Origin: Cristatella mucedo
Taxonomy: Eukaryota; Bryozoa; Phylactolaemata; Cristatellidae
DNA length: 64,000 bases
Direction of reading: 5' to 3'
NCBI GenBank assembly: GCA_009760855.2
Contig: WPIO01000115.1
Location: 480,501-544,500, forward strand
The translations under genes and the position numbers were made by a program. Shown one piece after another: positions 53,521 through 64,000 of the stretch. Every line of letters starts with the position of its first letter. The first letter of the stretch is position 1. The notes under the pieces were generated by a model, which saw nothing but the letters and a program-made list of their open reading frames with translations, was not told the origin of the DNA and made no database searches.

Positions 53521-54499
53521 TATCGACAGATCATTATAATTTAATAATTAGTGTAGCTTAATGACTAACTCAAATACTGGCACTCGCAACAACCTAGATT
53601 CGAAGAAACTTATGGGAAGCAGTGTATGTGCCTATGTTCGAGTTCGGCCGTGTATACGTGCCTGTGTGTCAGTATGTTACTGTGTGCACATGTGGGTGGG
53701 CGTGTGTGTATACTCATACCTCCGATCTGTCAGAGTACTCACCCTGCACCTCAGACCGAAGTGGCAGCAAGCTCGCCCACGTGACTAACTCCAAACGTTG
53801 TCTCAATGCAGCTTAAGCTGTTCATAGGGGCCATAAGCTTTGGACTAGTACATCGACAGCTGATTGATGACTCGACTCCAAACGTTGCTAGTCTATGAGC
53901 AAATTAAGCAGTTGCTGGGACAACAGCAAGCATCAGTTTAGTACAGCCTTAACGTCAGTATATGGCTTAGGATCACCAGCAGGGGTGAGACCCATTTCAA
54001 GTCAAGACAAGGTTACCAAATCAGCAGCTCGACATAACGCTAGTCTGTGCAGAAAGTCTTTAAGCTGAATCAGTGCTCTTGGCAGGATAATCATTCTTCA
54101 ACAAAGCACATTCGAAAAAGGTGCAATGGAATACCATTCGCTTGATATCAGCTTAAATGTTTTGCTCTACACTTCAGCCGACATATTCATAATTACAATA
54201 TTAATTCCGAATATTCGTGACAATGGCCTGTCACTGTGCCCTAGACAGATAGGGTCAGAGAAATTGGAGGTCACGTGTCAATAACGGTGGCCAACACCAT
54301 TTGTAGACTTGGCAGAATACATATTTTATTTAATGAACAATGATGCGACTTCAATGGGCTCAGCTTACAGAATAATTGTAGTCCGGTGCCGTTTGTTTTA
54401 CAGTCCAATCGTTCAACCACTGAAAAAAAAGAAGCCTGACAATGAGCTCCGACTCAGGTGTAAGCAAGAAAAAACCAAGATTCTTGCATAAGGCTGTAC
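53521..54499. other. No gene seen
   Basis: Short open frames and a GTGTGC-rich patch at 53610-53710. If SEC61G has a last tiny exon it should lie here or farther left; I could not identify it. Confidence 0.35.
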
Positions 54500-56624
<2,125 letters not shown>

Positions 56625-57202
56625 GCTTCTACGGTACAAAGATTCGTCGCACAACAAATTATAAGCAGTACAATCAGGTAACTGGCGTGACGGGTCAATC
56701 TATGGGGACATCATATCTGTCGACGTGTCAGAAACTAAAGCTCACAGGCAGTCGGAGGAAACCTTAATCGGAAAATGGCTTAAAGAGACCAAAATACTCA
56801 TAAATACTAGACTTTTTCACGATTTAAGGTCGCGAGGTACCTTGCTGTTACTTCGTGAATGAAACACACAAGTACGAGCGGCCGAGCAGAACCGCGACTC
56901 TTGAACAGGAAGTGCGTCCACCGGATGCGGAAAGACTGTCGTTATGACGGTAACCCAAAACTTGTGTAATAAATAGCACTAATACATTTATTGAAAGACT
57001 AAATTAAAATTTTTGATTTTATTAAGCAAAGAAATAGATGGGCTCGCACAAAGACACCTGGCACGTTGTCACGTGATTACATAACGCATCCGGTCTACCT
57101 CGGCTGGCTGGTCCGCGCCTAAGCTTACGTGCTCCCGCGAGCTTAGCAGTCGCTAAAGCCTTAAATGACGCCTACGAGTACCGCGCGTTTCTCTGTGCTA
57201 CC
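56625..57202. promoter_or_regulatory. Upstream region of SEC61G
   Basis: Contains a GC-rich patch at 56880-56940 and, at 57060-57160, cacgtgat and a minus-strand GAGCAC followed by GTAAGC that could be a leader-exon donor. This is inference. Confidence 0.3.
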
Positions 57203-57505
57203 ATGGATAGTTTACTGCTCTATTTCGCCGCGCAAACCCGCGTGATGGAATCCCATGCTGAATGGCTCATAAGTTCCCGCAGCATCCTGCATCATTTGTT
57301 TGTAACCTACTACTTTTGCGTGAAGCTGCCTGTTGGCTCGCCTATGCTATGCATTCACAGCAAAAATATAATATTCAAAATATGTGGAAGTTCCCACACG
57401 ATTAGACCCCTGTTTCAAAGCGTTTGCCTTCGCCGCTCCCGAGTGATTGCACACCTCGGGAGCCGGAGGCAGTACTTCCGTCCACTCTCATTTGCGCTTC
57501 CTTAG
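57203..57505 (+). CDS. Possible first exon of a plus-strand gene, divergent from SEC61G
   Basis: ATG in a good context (ctaccatggat) opens 100 codons (MDSLLLYFAAQTRVMESHAE at the start). No family recognised and no second exon found. It could be chance. Confidence 0.2.
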   Translation: MDSLLLYFAAQTRVMESHAEWLISSRSILHHLFVTYYFCVKLPVGSPMLCIHSKNIIFKICGSSHTIRPLFQSVCLRRSRVIAHLGSRRQYFRPLSFALP

Positions 57506-58334
57506 AAACCATAGCCAAACGATCCAATGCAATAATCGATCATTTAACTGCCAGTGTGCTTTTTCATAATTATAAAATATAGATATACTCTCCGACACTT
57601 CAAAATATGCCGTGTTCAGGGCAGTCTTGAACACCGCTTTGAGAAGTCTGGGTCTGACGAACATCTACGCAGTGTACAACCGGAAGCTTGGAAAAGCCTG
57701 GGCATTTTCACTCGAAAACTGAAGTCCTGCCAGTCAGACTAAAAAACAACAGATCTATAAGACGGTAGACAATTTGCAGGCTACTACTGAGAGGTCTCAC
57801 CCCCCTCCGATATCATCGGCTCGGCCGAAAAGTCTTCAGCTTTCTTCACTGAAAACATTGTGCACCTTTGTGCACAATAAAGCCCCCTCCGACTAAAGCA
57901 ACTGCTGAATCGCAACCGGTGACCTTCCTTATAAGATTTTCTGAGGTTTCTGCATGGACTTTGGCTACTTTAACAAGATCTAGCAAAAAGAGCTTGTCCC
58001 GTGAAGACTCTGTACCATCATCTCTGCGGTCTTCACTGGCAGTCAAACTTTGCCCAGTCATAACCGAAATTTGTAATGCTTCTCTAGAAAAAGGAGTTTT
58101 ACCCAAGTTCTTCAAGCCGGCCATCGTTAGACCGATACTTAAAAGGCCTGGATTTGATGCAGAGGTCCTTGCAAGCTATCGCCCAGTTTACCGTCTTCCT
58201 TTGTAGTCAACGGTTCTTAATTAAATTGTCGCTAAGCAGCTGGTACCAGACATTGAAAAGAATAAAATTTCAGAAGCATTTCAATTGGGGTTTTAGTGGT
58301 AGCACCACACTGAAATTGCTCTCCTCTGTGTAGC

Positions 58335-58418
58335 CAATGGCAAATGTAAAGCGCCTAGAAAGAGATTGGGTTCTCTGAGGGCGCTTTATCAAGTGCATTA
58401 TTATTATTATTATTATTC
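58335..58418 (+). mobile_element. LINE A tail nested in LINE B
   Basis: aaatgtaaagcgcctagaaa to (ATT)n. LINE B text (ctctcctctgtgta, then attctatgc) continues on both sides. Confidence 0.82.
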
Positions 58419-58526
58419 TATGCAGCAACAGAATGGTAATGTAACTGCTATATCGCTGCAAATCTTTCAGCTGCCTTCGACACTATTGATATTAATAGCC
58501 TGCTTAAACGATTGAGAACAGCGATA

Positions 58527-58818
58527 ACAATAATAATAATAATGCACTTAATAAAGCGCCCTCAGAGAACTTAATCTCTCTCTAGGCGCTTTAAATTTTC
58601 TGCAAAGGGAAATGTAATTGGACGGTGAGTGGTTTCATGCTTGATAAACAAACAAAATGAATAACATGGTTAGGGGATAATTCATTTGTATAGCGCCCCA
58701 GGATAACTTAATCTCTATTCAGGCGCTTCACATGTGCCTCGGGGCTCGAGCCCACGACCTCAGTCAGACCTTGGTCGGGGCGAGCACCTTAACCGCTAGA
58801 CCAAACCAGCTCGGCATG
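58527..58818 (-). mobile_element. LINE A tail and adjoining SINE B, both minus
   Basis: 58527-58675 is a LINE A 3' end. 58676-58818 is a nearly intact SINE B (gggctcgagcccac B box, rotated on minus), ending agctcggc. Confidence 0.88.
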
Positions 58819-60084
58819 GTACGATTAGTATGGTAGGCGAGGCACTGACATAGTTGAAATTATACTTGTCTGATCGTGTTCAATCCGTGTCATGTGGGGT
58901 TCAAGTTCAACCACCGGACCAATCACTCGTGCATTCTCTCAAGGGTCTGTCCTTGATCTTTGCTTTTCTCCATTTATACTAAACCTCTGGAAGGATGTAT
59001 TCGGGCCCGTGGAATAAGCTATCACTTTCATGCTCACGATACTCTGCTGTATGTGTCATTTAAACTGTCTGAATCTGTTGCAGCGACTGATAAACTGAAT
59101 GCTTGCCTTGCAGACATTCGATCCTAGCTGTCGGCAGATTTCCTTAACAAAACGATGATAAAACGGAACTATTGCTCGTAGGGAACCCCTAGTGTGTGGC
59201 TGAACTCAAAGGCTTTGCTCATCTAATAGGTGATGGTGCTATGCATCCATCACTATCTGCTTAGAATTTATTTGTCGTTTTCAACAGCTGCCTAAATTAC
59301 GAAAGCTTTACGTTAAGGACACTGTCTCCACAGCTAACCATCACGTTCGATCCCTAAGATTTGGAACTATCTTCCAACATGGCTTGTAAAGAATTTAACT
59401 AGCTCTTTGGTTCTGTCTCGGCCAGATTATTGTAATTCTCTTTTGGCCGGGCAATCGAAAAAGCTAATAGGTCACTGCAGTAGGCAATACATATAGCTTA
59501 CAAGGCTAGTTTACAAATCCCAAAAGTTTGACCGTGTGTCTATTTTTCTGAAAGAGCTTGGATGTCTTCCGGTTTATCTACGGATATAGAGTGAAATTCT
59601 TACGCTGGCCCAAAAGGCCCACCACGGCTTGGCTCTTCCATACTTTGCTGAACTGCAGCACCAGTTTCAGCCTCCTCGTACCCTCAGTTCCTGAACGGAC
59701 AATAAATTAGCCTTGTTGCTTGAGACGCTGTCTGTTGGCTACCGAATGCGCATCGAAAGCTGCGCTGAGGCTTTGACTGGGCTATACAAAGCTCTCCTGC
59801 GTAACAGCAACATAGTTTTTGTGAATTTTTTAAGTGACAGGCGGACATACGGGGAAGGGTCGAAACTCCAGTATAGATACATGTTGCCTGGATAAAAGTG
59901 AAAGCGTACTTGACGATTACATCTATCTACTCTCTGAATTCTCTACCTAAGGGGCTCTGCCTAAGGCAGCATTCTTGAGAAAGCCATTATACTCTCCCAC
60001 ATGCAGGCACACAACCTGAGGCTGTGACAGATGTTCTATGTTTTTCATGCAGGGCAGCAGTAAGTCTTAGCATATCAGAAGGAT

Positions 60085-60225
60085 AACATATGGCGGTTGA
60101 AGAGCCTTAGTGGCTGTCTCTGAGCTTGCCCGAGGCAGTACAGAATTGGTTGCCGAAGGACTTAGCCCACGATCAGAGTCGAGAAGTGCAAGTACCTTAC
60201 CGTTGAGCTGGCACCAACGGCGAGG
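60085..60225 (-). mobile_element. SINE A, degraded
   Basis: Minus strand: caacggtaaggtacttgcac head, then gtgggctaagtcc and agccactaaggctcttcaac. Confidence 0.65.
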
Positions 60226-60784
60226 ACGTTCCTTGCGATCAGATAACGATAACTTAAAGTTGACACAGAGGTGAGGCTTGGCTGCCTTGACGTCTCATTT
60301 GATGATGAAAGTGAAGTCGAGTTCGCTATCTAGAGAGATCGTTCGCCTGGACAGCTTGTGCTTGGCTGAAATATCTCCGGGAGATACCCAGTCTGGTTCC
60401 AAATAAATGCAATTACAAAATATTAAAAGAGCTCGACAGCATTTTCAAACGGAAAGCGGATTATCTCAATTCCCACCCCTCTCCAGCTTTTAGCAGACCG
60501 TGCCTGTCAGCCTTATCCTATAATATTTCGCCACTACTAGCAGTGTCAATGTGCAGCTTATCTTTACAACTTTCTATCAAAGGCTGAACTCCTTCATGCA
60601 ATACTAGAGCATCCGGTGGAATCCTATGTACTTATCGACTAAACATGCAATATCTTCACTTCATAGTACTTTGCATAGTGCTTTAACATTCGCCAGTAAA
60701 CATTGGATAGATGTAGGCAGATCCTTAGAGGAGGCTATGCAATTTATAAAGAACCGGTGGCTGAAATTAACGCTAGGATTATTG

Positions 60785-60942
60785 TAAATAAATAAATAAA
60801 TATAATTCATTTATATAGCACCCCAAGAGAACTTAATCTCTATTCAGGCGCTTCACATATGCCTCGGGGCTCGAGCCCACGACCTCCGCCAGACCTTGGT
60901 CGGGGCGAGCACCTCATCCGCTGGCCAAACCAGCTCGGCGAT
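60785..60942 (-). mobile_element. SINE B
   Basis: aattcatttatatagcaccc tail, hairpin gagaacttaatctct, B box gggctcgagcccac, and gccaaaccagctcggc at the head. Confidence 0.88.
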
Positions 60943-61444
60943 GTGATGAGCTGTGATTGACTGTGCCTCTTCGATGGCAGAAATGTGAACATTGTCTAGT
61001 CTGGCGACAGCTATCCGTGGCGGTCCCTGAAGCGGTGAGAAAGAAAAGCGTCTCCCAGTTTACCTAACCGTAGGCTTTGCCAGAATTTTATTTCGAGCAG
61101 CTAGACAGAAATGATCAGCAATAAGGGCCCTCAATTTAATTCTCAGGTCACGGCTGATGCTGCGGCGACGTTAGATCGCTGCCACAGCATTGCTTTTTAA
61201 AAGTGTCGTCTAGCGTGGAAAAGGCTAAAGCGTCTCGTATCGCGCAAGATGGAGAGAGAGAGAGAGTGATGAAGGGAGACTAACTATACAGAATGACCAG
61301 AGAAAAAACAAGGGATGTCGGCCTTCAGGAGTTCGTTGCAATGCTTGCGCTCGAAAGCAAAGTTGGACTCGAAATCGAGCAGTGCAGAGACGGAGTAAAT
61401 ATGCATTTCAATCGTTCGACATAATGATGATATAATAACTCGAT

Positions 61445-61790
61445 CGTGCTTCCTTTGCAGCAAATTTAAAGCGCCTCGAAAGAAATTAGTTTCTTTGAGG
61501 GCACTTTATCAAATGTATTATTATTATTATTATTGCTTAAAAGTGAGGGCCAGAACCTTGAAGTCGATACGCTGCTTGATATAGCCAGCGAAGGTTGGCA
61601 AGAAGTAGCGTGATGTGGACACGACGTTGCTCACGCCAAACAAGCCTAGCTACAGAGTTGTGCATGAACTGTAAGCGCCTGAGTGCACAGGCCGGTAGAC
61701 CAGGTAGAAGTTATTTACATAATTCAAGACGAGATATCACAAACGCAATGAACCAATTTGAATGTAGTATCCCTGCCTTAGCAAGCCCGG
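61445..61790. mobile_element. LINE A tail (+) joined to LINE A coding fragment (-)
   Basis: 61445-61540 is a plus hairpin and (ATT)n. 61541-61790 on minus resembles the RT C-terminal region (cttgaagtcgatacgctgc, aagcctagctacagag). Confidence 0.75.
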
Positions 61791-62639
61791 TGTTCTCAAT
61801 AAATGCAGTCGGGGAGTTCAGAGAATTTGAGCTGGCGAGAATTGGAGAATTGCTGGACTGCACTTGACAAAAATACAAGTAAGTTTTTGCAGCCACATAC
61901 AAGATTCGAATCCCTCGTATGCCTAGTCTCTGCTGGCACTCAGCTATGATAAATGCTGAGACGTCCCACCTCGTATTATGTCTTAAGATCTAATTGTCAT
62001 CTTCCGATTCACAATACTCTACCCCCTCAAATATTTTCCCGTTGAACAATAGAATGACTTTAATCTGGGCGAGTGTTAGGACACAACAGTGGCAGCGGGA
62101 TAACGACGTAGCGGCAAATGTCAAGAGCATGTTCGCTAAAATAAACGGGCTAGGGACTCTGACTTATGGTGCTTCACCCTTCATCAAGTCATCACTACAA
62201 AAGTTCACAATTATAGTGCGGATTACCGAATTTTTTGAACAGGCAATCATAGCGATAACCAGTGTGCAATTGTATCGCTATGCTTTTATCCAGTTACATA
62301 CGCCAACGTGGCGTGGTAAGTATGGGGTGATTCAGAATAAAAAAACAAGATAATCGTGATTAAAATATATATTAAGCTCTCTTAGAGTGCTAAAAATGGG
62401 TTTTATTTAATTAATTAATTATTTCAATGCATGACGCACGCTTGATCTATTCCCTAAAACTGAGCCAAAAAGTAAAGTGTATTGCCTTAGTTACTTGCAG
62501 CAAAACGAACGGTTGAAATTGGGTGGAATGAGAATGTTTCTCGTAGCATTTGCCTTTCGTCCTTGCTGGTTGTAAAGGAAATGTTGGCTTATTCGACAGC
62601 CGAACTTATGTAGCGATAGGAGAACTTTAACAGACATCG
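61791..62639. other. No gene seen
   Basis: A 119-codon plus-strand frame at 61994-62353 has no recognisable motif and lies in AT-rich DNA. Confidence 0.3.
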
Positions 62640-62755
62640 AACACCGCTTGCAGTAGGCAATAAAGTATTTCCTGCACCCGGACTCGATCCCGCGACTAAC
62701 GTCTTGAAGTGCGGGTAGCTTACTCTAGGCCAAGATCCGGGGCAGGGAAACGGAC
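62640..62755 (-). mobile_element. SINE A, degraded
   Basis: Minus strand: ggcctagagtaagctacccg, gcgggatcgagtccggg and ttattgcctactgcaagcgg. Confidence 0.7.
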
Positions 62756-63199
62756 ACGCACTGGGCTAGAATTCTTATATTCTACGTATCCTCTGCTTGT
62801 TTTCTCAACGTTTACCAGTGGAAATTGAGTCATTGATTGTAGCTGTTAGTATCCGACCTGAACCTGATGCATTCTGTTTAGCTTCTGACCGTTCAGTGAT
62901 CACTCTACATCGTTTTATCAAGAATAGTGCTGTTTTGGAGGATGAAACCAACGAAAGGCGCTGGGCGAAATGAATAAATGTGCTGATACTGAGCAGTCAA
63001 GCTGTTTCGGCTCTGCCTGTCATTTAGTAATCTGTCATCGGGCTCAAGTCTGTGTCCGCTCAGTATCCGAGTTCAAAGTCTTGATGACTTGCCAGCGTGA
63101 TCAGTGTACATTGAAAGAAAAGTTCTGTCTCCCACCTACCCTTCATCTTATCCATTTGCAAATGTTCCACGCGTCTTTCGGCAGTGCCGACTTGATAGT

Positions 63200-63280
63200 A
63201 ATAATTATAATCATACACTTGATATAGCGCCCTCAGAGAACTCAATCTCTTTATGGGGACTTCACAAAACTTTACTTTGC
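63200..63280 (-). mobile_element. LINE A tail remnant
   Basis: cacttgatatagcgccctca, agagaactcaatctcttt. Short, truncated. Confidence 0.7.
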
Positions 63281-63439
63281 TCAAGCAAAGTGTGTAGAGC
63301 AACATACGCGTGACCGAGACCTTGTGTTCTGCGATACGGAAACACCTCGAGCTGACTACTTTTCGTCAAAGCAATCGGACCATAATGAAAAGAGAAATTC
63401 ACTAATCGTCACTAAGTCTTAGCCACGGAATAATTCTCA

Positions 63440-63575
63440 CGGATTTCATGATCGGGGTCGTAGGTTCGAGTGCTGCAGCAGGTTATTCTTTGATGCCCAC
63501 TGTAAGAGGGAGTGTAGCCAATAAGGTTTCTCTGCCTCCATATGAGGCCATTAAATTGGCTGAGAAGCTTTTCCT
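63440..63575 (+). mobile_element. SINE A, degraded
   Basis: B box aggttcgagtgctgc, agccaataaggtttctctgc, gaggccattaaattggctga. Confidence 0.7.
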
Positions 63576-63654
63576 TGCGATGGATATTAGCCCAGCGGTG
63601 AGTGATCGAACCATATGTGGATTCGGGTCCTGTAGCAATTATTAATAAATAATA

Positions 63655-63985
63655 TTAATCGTGAATGTTTATAGTACCCTGTGAGAAATAAATTTCTTTG
63701 CTGGCACTTGGCATATGCTTCAAACGACAACTTTCTCTCTTGCTGCTGACTATGGCGCATCTTTTTAGCGGTCCTGAGCTGCTACTTCCATGCCGCTCAA
63801 TACCTCAACTGCTCTCCTGACTCTGCTATGCTTCCCACTTTCTCCTTATTGCATGAGACGAAGTATGTTGGCTACCGAATGCGTACCAAAAGCCGCTTAG
63901 GCTGTGCGTGCGCTATACAAAACTCTCCTGCGTAACACCCACATGGTCTTTATGACTTTGTGGAGTTACAGACGGAGATACATTA
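63655..63985. mobile_element. Hairpin-tail remnant (-) and LINE B 3' UTR (+)
   Basis: 63655-63720 is a diverged hairpin remnant. 63725-63985 matches the LINE B 3' UTR at 24400-24640 closely (ttggctaccgaatgcgtacc, ctatacaaaactctcctgcg, gacggagatacatta), including its end. Confidence 0.85.
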
Positions 63986-64000
63986 CAATGAATCGTGTCT

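Larger units (their letters stand above)
57600..59990 (+). mobile_element. LINE B, degraded, with nested insertions
   Basis: Encodes ITEICNASLEKGVLPKFFKP, AIVRPILKRPGFDAEVLASY and RPVYRLPL, then after interruptions DIRS and LNKTMIKRNYC-like RT text and the C-terminal LGCLPVYLRI region, ending in the 3' UTR near 59990. Interrupted at 58335-58418 and 58527-58818. Confidence 0.85.

Noticed and set aside
61994-62353. 119-codon plus-strand frame
   Set aside because: No recognisable motif, AT-rich surroundings, no splice or poly(A) context.

Overview
The window is nuclear DNA of an invertebrate animal. It has spliced genes with GT-AG introns, recognisable animal proteins (an SLC26 anion transporter and the Sec61 gamma subunit), AATAAA signals, CpG-dense blocks and a heavy load of eukaryotic mobile elements (CR1/L2-like LINEs, tRNA-derived SINEs, an LTR, Tigger, hAT and Tc1-like DNA transposons). 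The lineage is not resolved. A flatworm or mollusc is a reasonable guess, but it rests only on the repeat landscape. No CRISPR, operon or bacterial feature is present.

All three supported genes lie on the minus strand. (1) 324-4670: a four-exon gene for a 160-residue single-pass membrane protein that I do not recognise. It has a duplicated amphipathic helix repeat and an AATAAA signal just past the stop. (2) 8039-37153: a complete 16-coding-exon SLC26 gene. The exons join in frame into an 810-residue protein with the transmembrane domain followed by a STAS domain. One intron appears to be GC-AG. A CpG-rich block at 41.75-42.7 kb may hold an upstream leader exon. (3) 54500-56624: SEC61G in two exons covering almost the whole protein.

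Between and inside the genes the DNA is mostly repeats. LINE A is a CR1/L2-like family with an (ATT)n end; its longest copy is 38.44-41.36 kb. LINE B is a second RT family at 24.4-25.5, 48-49.3, 57.6-60 and 63.7-64 kb. SINE A and SINE B are both tRNA-derived, and SINE B carries the same 3' hairpin as LINE A. A 1.33-kb LTR-like insertion sits inside a LINE A copy near 2-3.3 kb. At 42.9-44.6 kb there is a diverged array of about ten ~171-bp modules, each carrying GCAAT boxes 10 bp apart. A 182-bp SPIN-like hAT element with a perfect 8-bp target duplication is at 47.03-47.21 kb, and a degraded Tigger transposon is at 49.8-51.9 kb.

The genes show no sign of acting together. SLC26 exchanges anions at a plasma or organelle membrane, SEC61G belongs to the ER translocon, and the small membrane protein has no assigned role.
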